This document shows positions 16,285-24,352 of a stretch of DNA of 49,247 bases, one piece after another. Origin of the DNA: Bacteroides sp. (GTDB taxonomy: Bacteria > Bacteroidota > Bacteroidia > Bacteroidales > Bacteroidaceae). The DNA lies in NCBI GenBank assembly GCA_021201335.1, contig JAJQFD010000047.1, positions 1-49,247 of the forward strand. The letters are read 5' to 3'. A program made the translations under genes and the position numbers. Position 1 is the first letter of the stretch; every line of letters begins with the position of its first letter. Under the pieces are notes generated by a model. That model saw nothing but the letters and a program-made list of their open reading frames with translations, ran no database searches and had not been told where the DNA came from.

Positions 16285-19169
16285 GGTGGTTGCTTTTTGC
16301 CAGTTGTAGGATCGATCAAACGATAGTAATTGTCGCCAAATTCCACAGGAACATTCTGAAAGAGTGCATACGGACTCATACTATGGTTAGTCGCATTGTA
16401 AATATCATTACCAATACTAAATTTCATAAAGACACTCAAATCAAATCCTTTGTAAGAAAAAGTGTTATTGAAACCTCCTATACAATCAGGTGTACCATTA
16501 CCTATTTTTACCAACTGACGGGTGAACTGATCACCTTCTTCATTGTCAGCAGCAAACTTAATATCACCTGGAGTGGGTGTAGCATCTCCATATGGCTTAA
16601 CAACTCCTTCACGTAATGACAATGTACCATCATTGTTTTCAATAAAATCATCTGTTGTATAAACCCCTTCATATACATAACCATACATATCACCCATTTT
16701 TTCACCTACCACTGCATAGTAATTTAATGTACCCGAACGGTTGCTACCTACAGTGAAAGTCTTCTTCTCCTGTTCTTGTTCCAAAGAAATGACTTTTGAT
16801 TTGTTGAAAGACAAATTCAGATCGCTTGTCCAGCGAAATTCCTTTGTCTGTATATTTACGGTATTGAGGGTAAATTCCCAACCCCGGTTACGCATTTTAC
16901 CGATATTTTGGTATTGACTCGTATAACCAGTTGAAGCAGGTATCACACTTTTCATCAACATATCACTGATTTCGTTATTATACCACTCCGCCGTAAAGTT
17001 CACTCGACTGTTAAACAAAGAAATATCCAAACCAATATTAGTTGCATTTAATGTTTCCCATTTCAAATCCTTATTACCTAAGGTAGTGCTCGGTATATAT
17101 GCCGGATTACCGGTAGTATTATTTATCGGATAGTCTTTCAACTCCATTTTAGTGGTATACAAGTTATTACCTATTCCGTTATTACCGGTAACACCATATC
17201 CCACACGTAATTTCAGACTATTTATAGTGTTTACGATATTACTTTCTTTCCAAAAAAATTCTTCTGAAATACGCCATGCCCCCGACACTGAAGGGAAAAC
17301 ACCCCACTGATTTCCTTTGGTAAACTTTGATGAACCATCACCACGGATTGTTGCAGTTAACAAGTAACGTTCGTCATAGTTATAGTTGGCTCGTGCAAAA
17401 AATGAAACCAGACCATTACGTTTGTGATCGGCAGACTTTTCGTATACATTCGCATTCGAGAGATCATCTAACTCAAAATGAGGAAGTGAGATTTTATTGA
17501 GTTTCATTTCATTCTCTTCTGATTCATAATAGGTAACCTCATGGCCTAATAGTATATTTAATTTATGCTTTTGTGCAAAAGTCTGATTATAATTTAACGT
17601 ATTAGTAATTTGGTATCGATACCACTCTGAATTTTTGATATTACCGTTAATACCCATATTAGCATCCATAAGGTAAGATGTCGAGTTTTCATCCGCAAAC
17701 GAAGTCGATTTAGTATTAGCCCAGGAATACTGACCTGCTGTACGCCAAGTAAAATATTTCAGAAAATCAACTTCCACACCAGCATTTACAGAAAATAAAC
17801 GAACACGCTTGTCTGAGGTAGAAGCTTCATTCTGTACTAATGGGTTAGCCGTATCGTAACTTGAATCCAGACCTGACAGATTAGGATAAGTTTGTGTATA
17901 AAGCAATTCATCCCGAGTAAACATCGTACCGCCATTGATAGGCTGGAGAAGTACATTTTTCATACCGGAATAAGCACCACCACCCTCAGTTGAAGTATTA
18001 GAGAACATGGTATTGAAATCCAGACGTATGCCTTTATAAAGTTCTGAGTTTACCTTGGCTCGGATTGTATTTTTATCCATACTGTGGTTAGCCAGCAAAC
18101 CATCTTGCCCGTTATAATTATAACTCAACAACACCTGTGTATGTTCATTACCAGTAGAAACATTGACATTATGAGATTGGGTCAGTGCAGAGCCTCCAAA
18201 TACTTCATCCTGCCAATTTAATGCATAACTATTACCATAACGATTATTGATACGACCAAAAGCACCGGAATAAAATTCAGGAGCATCAACAGCCAGACTA
18301 TTGTCAAAAACATTACTCCAGGTAGCTGCTTTGCCTTGTAATTCAGCCATTTCATAGTTGTATTTAACAAACTCCTCGGCATTCGACATCAAATCGAGCT
18401 TTTTGGAAAGCCTGTCGAAGGAAAAGTAAGTGTTATAGGTAACAGACGCTTTTCCTTTCTTACCGGATTTAGTGGTTATCATGATAATACCATTCGAGCC
18501 ACGGGCACCATAAATAGCTGTAGATGAAGCATCTTTCAATACTTCAATACTTTCAATATCATTAATATCAATATTAGAAAGTGCATCATCCATTTCAAAT
18601 CCATCGACAATATAGAGTGGTTTAGTGCTCTGAGTGATAGATGTACCGCCACGAATCGTGATATTTACACCAGCACCGGGAGCACCACTGGCTGTTACAA
18701 TATTCACACCAGCTGCTTTACCCTGAAGAGCCTGCGCCGCAGTCATTGCCGGGACGGCTGCCAAATCTCCTCCTGAAACAGAAGAAATAGCACCGGTCAG
18801 ATCTTTACGTCTAACTTTTCCATATCCGATAACCACCACTTCTTCTAACAATTGATCATCAGAAGCCATCGAGATATTAAAACTCCGGTTAGAACCTACC
18901 GTCACACTTTGTGTTTTATATCCTACATAAGAAAAGGTTAACACGCTCTTTTCATTCGGCACATTGAGTGTAAATTTCCCATTCAGATCAGTGAGTGTTC
19001 CAATTGTTGTTCCTTTTACAGAAACATTTACTCCGGGAAGAGTTTCAAATTCATCTGTTACTATTCCGGACACTGTAATACTGTTTTGGGCAAATGCAGT
19101 TACCCACATAAATACAAAAGCCGAAAGCATGAACAGCTTTAGAATAAAAGGCTTTTTCTCTTTCTTCAT
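16281..19169 (-). CDS. SusC/RagA-family TonB-dependent transporter (frame broken near the end)
   Basis: The main part, about 962 residues, of the outer-membrane importer for pectin oligosaccharides. In order it has a signal peptide, a carboxypeptidase-like domain (GIVTDEFETLPGVNVSVKG), TonB box region EEVVVIGYG, plug domain (GVNITIRGGTSI, YIVDGFEMDD, SIEVLKDASSTAIYGARGSN) and most of the barrel. The frame ends at GKKQPP, while the last 120 residues follow in the -1 frame. A T5 run at 16294-16298 (A5 in the gene) would have to be six to restore it, giving about 1,080 residues, normal for SusC. The ATG at 19169 gives a typical signal start; 19184 is an alternative. It is first in the operon, divergent from the HTCS gene. 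Confidence 0.9.
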   Translation of the reverse strand: MKKEKKPFILKLFMLSAFVFMWVTAFAQNSITVSGIVTDEFETLPGVNVSVKGTTIGTLTDLNGKFTLNVPNEKSVLTFSYVGYKTQSVTVGSNRSFNISMASDDQLLEEVVVIGYGKVRRKDLTGAISSVSGGDLAAVPAMTAAQALQGKAAGVNIVTASGAPGAGVNITIRGGTSITQSTKPLYIVDGFEMDDALSNIDINDIESIEVLKDASSTAIYGARGSNGIIMITTKSGKKGKASVTYNTYFSFDRLSKKLDLMSNAEEFVKYNYEMAELQGKAATWSNVFDNSLAVDAPEFYSGAFGRINNRYGNSYALNWQDEVFGGSALTQSHNVNVSTGNEHTQVLLSYNYNGQDGLLANHSMDKNTIRAKVNSELYKGIRLDFNTMFSNTSTEGGGAYSGMKNVLLQPINGGTMFTRDELLYTQTYPNLSGLDSSYDTANPLVQNEASTSDKRVRLFSVNAGVEVDFLKYFTWRTAGQYSWANTKSTSFADENSTSYLMDANMGINGNIKNSEWYRYQITNTLNYNQTFAQKHKLNILLGHEVTYYESEENEMKLNKISLPHFELDDLSNANVYEKSADHKRNGLVSFFARANYNYDERYLLTATIRGDGSSKFTKGNQWGVFPSVSGAWRISEEFFWKESNIVNTINSLKLRVGYGVTGNNGIGNNLYTTKMELKDYPINNTTGNPAYIPSTTLGNKDLKWETLNATNIGLDISLFNSRVNFTAEWYNNEISDMLMKSVIPASTGYTSQYQNIGKMRNRGWEFTLNTVNIQTKEFRWTSDLNLSFNKSKVISLEQEQEKKTFTVGSNRSGTLNYYAVVGEKMGDMYGYVYEGVYTTDDFIENNDGTLSLREGVVKPYGDATPTPGDIKFAADNEEGDQFTRQLVKIGNGTPDCIGGFNNTFSYKGFDLSVFMKFSIGNDIYNATNHSMSPYALFQNVPVEFGDNYYRLIDPTTGKKQPP

Positions 19170-19242
19170 AATACACATTTTCATGATTTTAAGTATTAGT
19201 TACAGGCATGTAATGTTTTTCACAGACCTTTATTGCTACTCA

Positions 19243-19250
19243 CAAAAATA
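19243..19250 (-). promoter_or_regulatory. -7 element for susC operon
   Basis: The minus strand reads TATTTTTG, a perfect TAnnTTTG, about 70 bp before the susC start. This gives a leader of some 65 bases. Confidence 0.5.
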
Positions 19251-19257
19251 AAAGAAA

Positions 19258-19413
19258 CTATATCCTTCCAGCCGGAAAAATTTTCTTTTTTACCCTGCTT
19301 TTGTACAGGATATAGCATATATTCTGCTCGAGACTAAAGTATTAACCGGAAAAATTGACAAAAAAAGCCGATTATTGTTTACTTTGCTTTTAAAACAGGT
19401 TATAAAACAGGTT
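19258..19413. promoter_or_regulatory. Repeats in the HTCS/susC divergent promoter region
   Basis: Three repeat sets fall in this 276-bp intergenic region. An inverted repeat pairs CTATATCCT (19258-19266) with AGGATATAG (19307-19315). CCGGAAAAATT is repeated directly at 19272-19282 and 19346-19356. AAAACAGGTT is repeated in tandem at 19392-19401 and 19404-19413. HTCS proteins bind in such regions, so one set may be the HTCS operator; which one cannot be told from sequence alone. Confidence 0.4.
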
Positions 19414-19430
19414 TTTCTGTTTTTCATTCT

Positions 19431-19438
19431 TAAATTTG
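19431..19438 (+). promoter_or_regulatory. -7 element for HTCS gene
   Basis: TAAATTTG matches TAnnTTTG and lies 22 bp before the ATG at 19461, which supports that ATG as the native start. Confidence 0.55.
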
Positions 19439-19460
19439 CAGTGTTAGCTTTCTGTCTATC

Positions 19461-21409
19461 ATGAAAAAAAATACCTATTCATATACCTATCCTTTTTAAT
19501 CATCTTTCCATCACATGCAGTGGAGGGGCTAAGATTCGAGAACATCACTAATAAAGAAGGACTCTCTCATAATACAGTTAGATGTGTCATGCAGGATAAT
19601 CAAAACTTTATATGGATTAGTACGATTAATGGATTGAACCGGTATGACGGTCATAAATTCATTTCCATGTATTCCGGATTTGAGAACAGTTCTCTTACTG
19701 AGAACAATATCAGGCAAACAAAAGAAGATCAAAACGGACGCATCTGGGTACATTCATCATCAAGATTTGTGAACTGCTTTGATACAAACACTGAAACTTT
19801 TGTAGATTATACGGGTAAAAATGAATCCCGAAATTACAGAAAGATAAAGATTATGTCTGATGGTGATGTTTGGTTATGGGGCCTTGATAACGGAGCATGC
19901 CACATTAGATATGTAGATGGAAAAATGAATCCTACTTTATATGATATTAATAACATCGGAACAAATGTGGTAGCCTTTGTCCTGAAAGACTCTTCTGAAC
20001 AAATATGGATCGGTACAGATAAAGGATTGCTGCAGATAGTTAATAATATCCCCAAATTCTGTAATACAGGAAATCAAACATATAATTATCATAGTGTAGT
20101 GGAACTGGAACATCGCATTTATTTTTTTACCCATAATAACTTTATTTTGGTTTTTGACAAAACCCGCAAGGTTTTCCTCTCTCCTATTGGAATCTCAGAA
20201 TGGAGTATTTCGAAAATCAATCATACATACGCATTAAATAAAAATCAGATCTTAATAACTGGAAGACAAGCTACTCTCCTTCTTGATATTGCTACTTCAA
20301 GAATCATCAATGCCAAAGATCTTTTCAAGGGAGAAGCGCTGGAAGGTTCCCATATACATATTGATAATAAAAACAATTGCTGGGTATATAATAAATCGGG
20401 AAATCTTTGGCTATATCATAGAAACACACACACGTTTGAACGGTTTAAAGTAATTCCAGAGTCGATCTTAGCCGTAATAGACCTGGAAAGGTTTGATATA
20501 TTCTGTGATTCACGAGGAATTACATGGATCACGACTTATGGGAATGGTTTATTTGCGATTGAAGAGAATGGACAGATTAGTCACTTCACAGCAAATAACA
20601 GCGGATTAAAAACAAATTATTTGCTGTCAGTCTCTGAGGATAGAACAGGGGATATCTGGATTGGAACGGAAAATACCGGCATATCGAAAATTTCATTGAC
20701 TAAATATAATAATAAAGTATTTCTGCCCAATCCACATAAAACCACAGATTCCGATAAAACAATCCGAAGCATTTATGAAGACGAAAATAATGGTGATATA
20801 TGGATAGGAACAAAAAGTGGTGATGTATATCATCTCGACAAGGATTTAAAACAAAAAAATGTATTTGCTCTAAAACAGGGAGTTCCTTACAGTATCACAT
20901 CAGATACATTGGGGAATATATGGATAGGAACCAAAGGAAATGGATTACTGGTAATTCCAAAAGGGAAAAGAACCCTGCAGGATGCCTATTTTCATCTTCT
21001 TTCTGATGACCCGGAAACCGGAGCTAGCAACATATATTCAATTCTGCGGGATCATAAAGGACGAATGTGGATAGGAACTTTTGGAAGTGGATTGTTTCTA
21101 TATGCATTAAAGGATGGGATGTTTCAGTTCACTACCTTTCCGGTTTTTACTCAGAAACAAAAACAAGTCCGATGTATGATTCAGGATAGCGCAGGAATGA
21201 TCTGGGCGGGAGGAGAGAATGGAATTGTAGTCTTTCATCCCGACAGTTTGTTAAAAGATGATAGTTACTTTAGCTGGTTCCATTTTAATAAAAGTAATCC
21301 GCAATCGCTAAACAATAATATTATAAAATCTCTTTTTGAAGACAGCCAACAAAGAATCTGGGTGGGAACATCTGGAGGAGGATTAAATGTAGCCCTGAAA
21401 AAAAGGTGA
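19461..21409 (+). CDS. HTCS regulator, sensor half (frame broken at both ends)
   Basis: This is the periplasmic sensor half of a hybrid two-component regulator. It carries Reg_prop beta-propeller repeats (SHNTVRCVMQDNQNFIWIST; later repeats around WIGTKSGDVY, WIGTFGSGLFLY and WVGTSGGGL). The ATG at 19461 is followed by eight A (19464-19471) and then by codons for a perfect signal peptide, YLFIYLSFLIIFPSHAVEG, in a different frame. Nine A would join them. As given, the open frame starts only at GTG 19520 and would lack the signal. The frame also ends early: seven A at 21398-21404 lead to TGA at 21407, whereas six A continue into the kinase half through LKKGENEIRFKHYTTEEG. The sensed ligand is probably a pectin oligosaccharide, given the divergent operon. 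Confidence 0.85.
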
Positions 21410-21461
21410 AAATGAAATCCGGTTCAAGCATTATACCACGGAAGAGGGTTTAATCAATAAT

Positions 21462-23729
21462 ATGGTACAAGCCATATTGGAAGATAATCATCACAATCTC
21501 TGGATAAGTACCGAGAGTGGAATATCAAAGTTTAACCCGACAAACACTCTTTTTGAGAATTATAACTTCCTGGATGTGTGGGAAAGTGATTTGTTTTGCG
21601 AATCTTCTTCTTTTAAGCGAACAAACGGAGAATTATTATTTGGCAGTTTCAATGGAATGTATATTATTAATCCTTCCTCTTTTGAAAGCCAGGTATTTAG
21701 TTCGTCTGTCACTTTAACAGGTCTTTGTATCAACGGAATTCCTGTAAGCCCGAACTCACCCGACTCTCCATTAAAAGAAAGTATCCGAAAGACATCTGAT
21801 ATCAGGCTTAATCACGGACAGAACTCTTTTAGTCTTGAGTTTTCATCACTTAACTTCCATAATTCACATTCCAACAGGTACACTTACATACTGGAAAATT
21901 ACGACAAGGAATGGAATCCTGTTACCCAGTATAATGTGGCCACCTATAAGAATATACCTGCAGGGAAGTATGTGTTCAAAGTTAAAAATGTAAATAACCC
22001 ATATGCTTCTGCAGATGCGGAGACGATTCTTTTTATCACTATAGTACCTCCATTCTGGAAATCATCCAGTGCATTCATCCTTTATATTGTACTTTGTTCA
22101 ATTATCGGATTCTTTATAGTCAGGCTTCTTTTTAAAATGAATAAACTACATAACCAGGTTGAAATTGAAAAACAATTAACGGAATTTCGTCTGCGTTTTT
22201 TCACAAATATATCGCACGAATTCAGAACTCCTCTTACCATCATCAGGGGAAGCATTGAAAGCATGAATAAACAAAAGCCGGTTCCCCCCACTTTCAAAAA
22301 GCATATAGAAACACTGGAAAAAAGTTCTGCTAAATTAATGAGGCTAATTGATCAGTTGCTGGAATTCCGAAAAATGCAAAATAACCAAATGAGTCTCCGG
22401 CTAGAACAGACAGAAGTGGTTAGTTTCCTGTATGGAATTTATGACCTGTTTTCAGAGACAGCTGCAAGGAAGAACATTAATTTCACTTTCTCTTCGGATG
22501 AAGAATCAAAATGGATTTTGCTGGATAGAGGAAAAATTGAAAAGGTTCTTTTTAATCTATTATCAAATGCATTTAAGCATACTCCAGAGAAAGGGAATAT
22601 TGCGGTAGAAATTACTTTCCAGGAGGGGGAAGAATATTTAATACTTCGGGTTTCCGATTCAGGAATCGGCATACCTCCCGAAAAGCAACATTTACTTTTT
22701 CAAAGGTTCAAACAAATAAACTATTCCTCGTCTGGAATAGGCATTGGATTACATCTAGCTTCTGAATTTACAACTATTCATAAAGGAGAAATTAAATACA
22801 GCGAGTCGACATGGAAAGGCGCTTGCTTTACTGTTGCCATTCCAACTGTCACGGATATATATGATGAGAAAGATATTATCAGTTCAGTTTCTACTCCTTT
22901 AAATAATACTCTTTCCACAAGCGAGGATAATTATAGTCCGGCTATGGAAGCCATAAAGCAACAGGTTTCAACTTTAAAATACAAAATCCTGTTAATTGAA
23001 GATGATGAAGAGATTCGCTTATTTCTGGAAGATCAATTAAATGATTCCTTTACAATTTCCACTGCTCCAAACGGACGAATTGGATGGGAAACTGCGATCA
23101 ATGAAGAACCGAATCTCATTGTATGTGATGTTATGATGCCAGAAATGGATGGATTTGAAGTAACCAGAAAGCTAAAGTCTGATTTCCAGACAAGTCATAT
23201 TCCTATCATTTTGCTAACCGCACATTCTTCTATCGAACATCAAATGGAAGGAATCAATGCCGGAGCAGATGCCTACATCATTAAACCTTTCAGCACAGAA
23301 TACCTTACAATACGTATTATTAAACTGATTGAACAACGCGAAAAATTGCAATACAAATTTGCGCATGAACCGGGAATCATACCTACTACTATTTGCACTA
23401 CGGATAAGGATAATGAATTTATTGCTAATATACATTCCATTATTGAAAAACATCTGGATGATCCCGACTTCTCCATGGATGATTTCGCCCAAGCTGCTAA
23501 CATGGGAAGAACCATTTTTTATAAAAAGATTAAAGGTTTAACGAGCTATTCTCCGAATGAATATTTGCGGATTCTGCGACTTAAAAAAGCCGCGGAATTA
23601 TTAAAAGTTACGGATCTGAATGTATCTGAAGTTGCTTATAAAGTAGGTTTCAATGATCCGGATTACTTTAGCAAATGCTTCAGAGAACAATTTGGGATGA
23701 GACCGACACAATTTAGAGGGATCTCCTGA
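21462..23729 (+). CDS. HTCS regulator, kinase/receiver/AraC half
   Basis: The second half of the hybrid two-component protein. In order: the last Reg_prop repeat (NLWISTESGISKFNP), Y_Y_Y domain, one membrane helix (SSAFILYIVLCSIIGFFIV), HisKA (FTNISHEFRTPLT, phospho-His), HATPase (LFNLLSNAFKHTPEKGN, DSGIGIPPE, GIGIGLHLA), receiver (LLIEDDEEI, CDVMMPEMDGFEV with the phospho-Asp, IIKPF) and a C-terminal AraC HTH (VAYKVGFNDPDYFSKCFREQFG). ATG 21462 lies inside a propeller repeat, and the frame is open upstream to 21399, so this is not a separate gene. Joined with the first half it gives about 1,420 residues, normal for this family. It probably activates the divergent susC operon. Confidence 0.9.
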   Translation: MVQAILEDNHHNLWISTESGISKFNPTNTLFENYNFLDVWESDLFCESSSFKRTNGELLFGSFNGMYIINPSSFESQVFSSSVTLTGLCINGIPVSPNSPDSPLKESIRKTSDIRLNHGQNSFSLEFSSLNFHNSHSNRYTYILENYDKEWNPVTQYNVATYKNIPAGKYVFKVKNVNNPYASADAETILFITIVPPFWKSSSAFILYIVLCSIIGFFIVRLLFKMNKLHNQVEIEKQLTEFRLRFFTNISHEFRTPLTIIRGSIESMNKQKPVPPTFKKHIETLEKSSAKLMRLIDQLLEFRKMQNNQMSLRLEQTEVVSFLYGIYDLFSETAARKNINFTFSSDEESKWILLDRGKIEKVLFNLLSNAFKHTPEKGNIAVEITFQEGEEYLILRVSDSGIGIPPEKQHLLFQRFKQINYSSSGIGIGLHLASEFTTIHKGEIKYSESTWKGACFTVAIPTVTDIYDEKDIISSVSTPLNNTLSTSEDNYSPAMEAIKQQVSTLKYKILLIEDDEEIRLFLEDQLNDSFTISTAPNGRIGWETAINEEPNLIVCDVMMPEMDGFEVTRKLKSDFQTSHIPIILLTAHSSIEHQMEGINAGADAYIIKPFSTEYLTIRIIKLIEQREKLQYKFAHEPGIIPTTICTTDKDNEFIANIHSIIEKHLDDPDFSMDDFAQAANMGRTIFYKKIKGLTSYSPNEYLRILRLKKAAELLKVTDLNVSEVAYKVGFNDPDYFSKCFREQFGMRPTQFRGIS

Positions 23730-23742
23730 CCTCATAAAAAAA

Positions 23743-23767
23743 GAAGGTATCCTTTCGGGATACCTTC
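23743..23767 (-). terminator. Terminator between HTCS and PepSY-like gene
   Basis: Stem GAAGGTATCC (23743-23752) and GGATACCTTC (23758-23767) with a 5-base loop. On the minus strand it is followed by seven T, so it terminates the PepSY-like gene; it may also serve the HTCS gene. Confidence 0.85.
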
Positions 23768-23789
23768 TCCTGAGTCTGAAACAGCATCA

Positions 23790-24104
23790 TTAAATTTCTT
23801 TACCTTCCTCGTTCAAGGTAATTACTTTTTCAACTTTTGTGCTCTTATCCTCCATTGTAACCCGGACCAGTTTTTCACCTTCGTTGTACTCAATCTTTTT
23901 TAGTGTATAAGATTCATTATAACCATTGATAGCTGCCTGAAGCTTTTCATTGAGGTCTTCTAGTTTCACTTCTTTATAAGTACTTTCAGCGACTTGTGCA
24001 ATAATTGATTGATTTTCTTGTTGAGGAATTGAATCATTAGATTGAGCAAATGTAGCTGTCCCAGCACTCATTAATACCGCAACTGCAAATAATAACTTTT
24101 TCAT
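23790..24104 (-). CDS. Small secreted PepSY-like protein
   Basis: A 104-residue protein with signal peptide MKKLLFAVAVLMSAGTATFA cleaved near residue 20. The mature part, about 80 residues, has the EVKLEDLNEKLQAAI helix followed by two or three beta-strands (YTLKKIEYNEGEKLVRVTM), as in Bacteroides PepSY-like/DUF2874 proteins. These are abundant periplasmic proteins of unknown role. It stands alone between convergent HTCS and its own promoter, with a dyad overlapping the likely -7 region. Confidence 0.7.
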   Translation of the reverse strand: MKKLLFAVAVLMSAGTATFAQSNDSIPQQENQSIIAQVAESTYKEVKLEDLNEKLQAAINGYNESYTLKKIEYNEGEKLVRVTMEDKSTKVEKVITLNEEGKEI

Positions 24105-24142
24105 GACCTTTAATTTTCGTTGTTAGTAATGCTTTAAAACTT

Positions 24143-24159
24143 GTGGTAAAATATACCAC
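24143..24159 (-). promoter_or_regulatory. Dyad over the putative promoter of the PepSY-like gene
   Basis: GTGGTA (24143-24148) and TACCAC (24154-24159) form an inverted repeat with a 5-base spacer. On the minus strand the dyad contains TATATTTT, one mismatch from TAnnTTTG, so a protein bound here would cover the -7 box. Regulator unknown. Confidence 0.4.
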
Positions 24160-24262
24160 GCTTAATATAGTGCAAAGGAAATGCCAAAGCAGGCATAAAA
24201 CCGGATATCATCTTATAATCAATTAATTACTAAATAATCCCTGGAAATTGGCTTCTATAAAA

Positions 24263-24302
24263 AGTGTGTAAGTGTGTAAAAGGCTACACATTTAAGTGTG
24301 TA
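24263..24302 (+). promoter_or_regulatory. AGTGTGTA octamer repeats upstream of hybrid kinase
   Basis: AGTGTGTA occurs at 24263-24270, immediately again at 24271-24278, and at 24295-24302; an inverted TACACA lies at 24285-24290. The cluster ends 50 bp before the kinase ATG. It may bind a regulator, possibly the NtrC-type partner encoded nearby. Confidence 0.4.
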
Positions 24303-24352
24303 AAATATAAGTTTGGTATAATAATTTGTTTTCTTTTAATTTGCAGATAAGA

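Noticed and set aside
24303..24352. Sigma-54 promoter before the hybrid kinase
   Set aside because: TTGGTATAATAATTTG resembles a -24/-12 site only loosely; the GG...GC spacing and the GC itself are not met.
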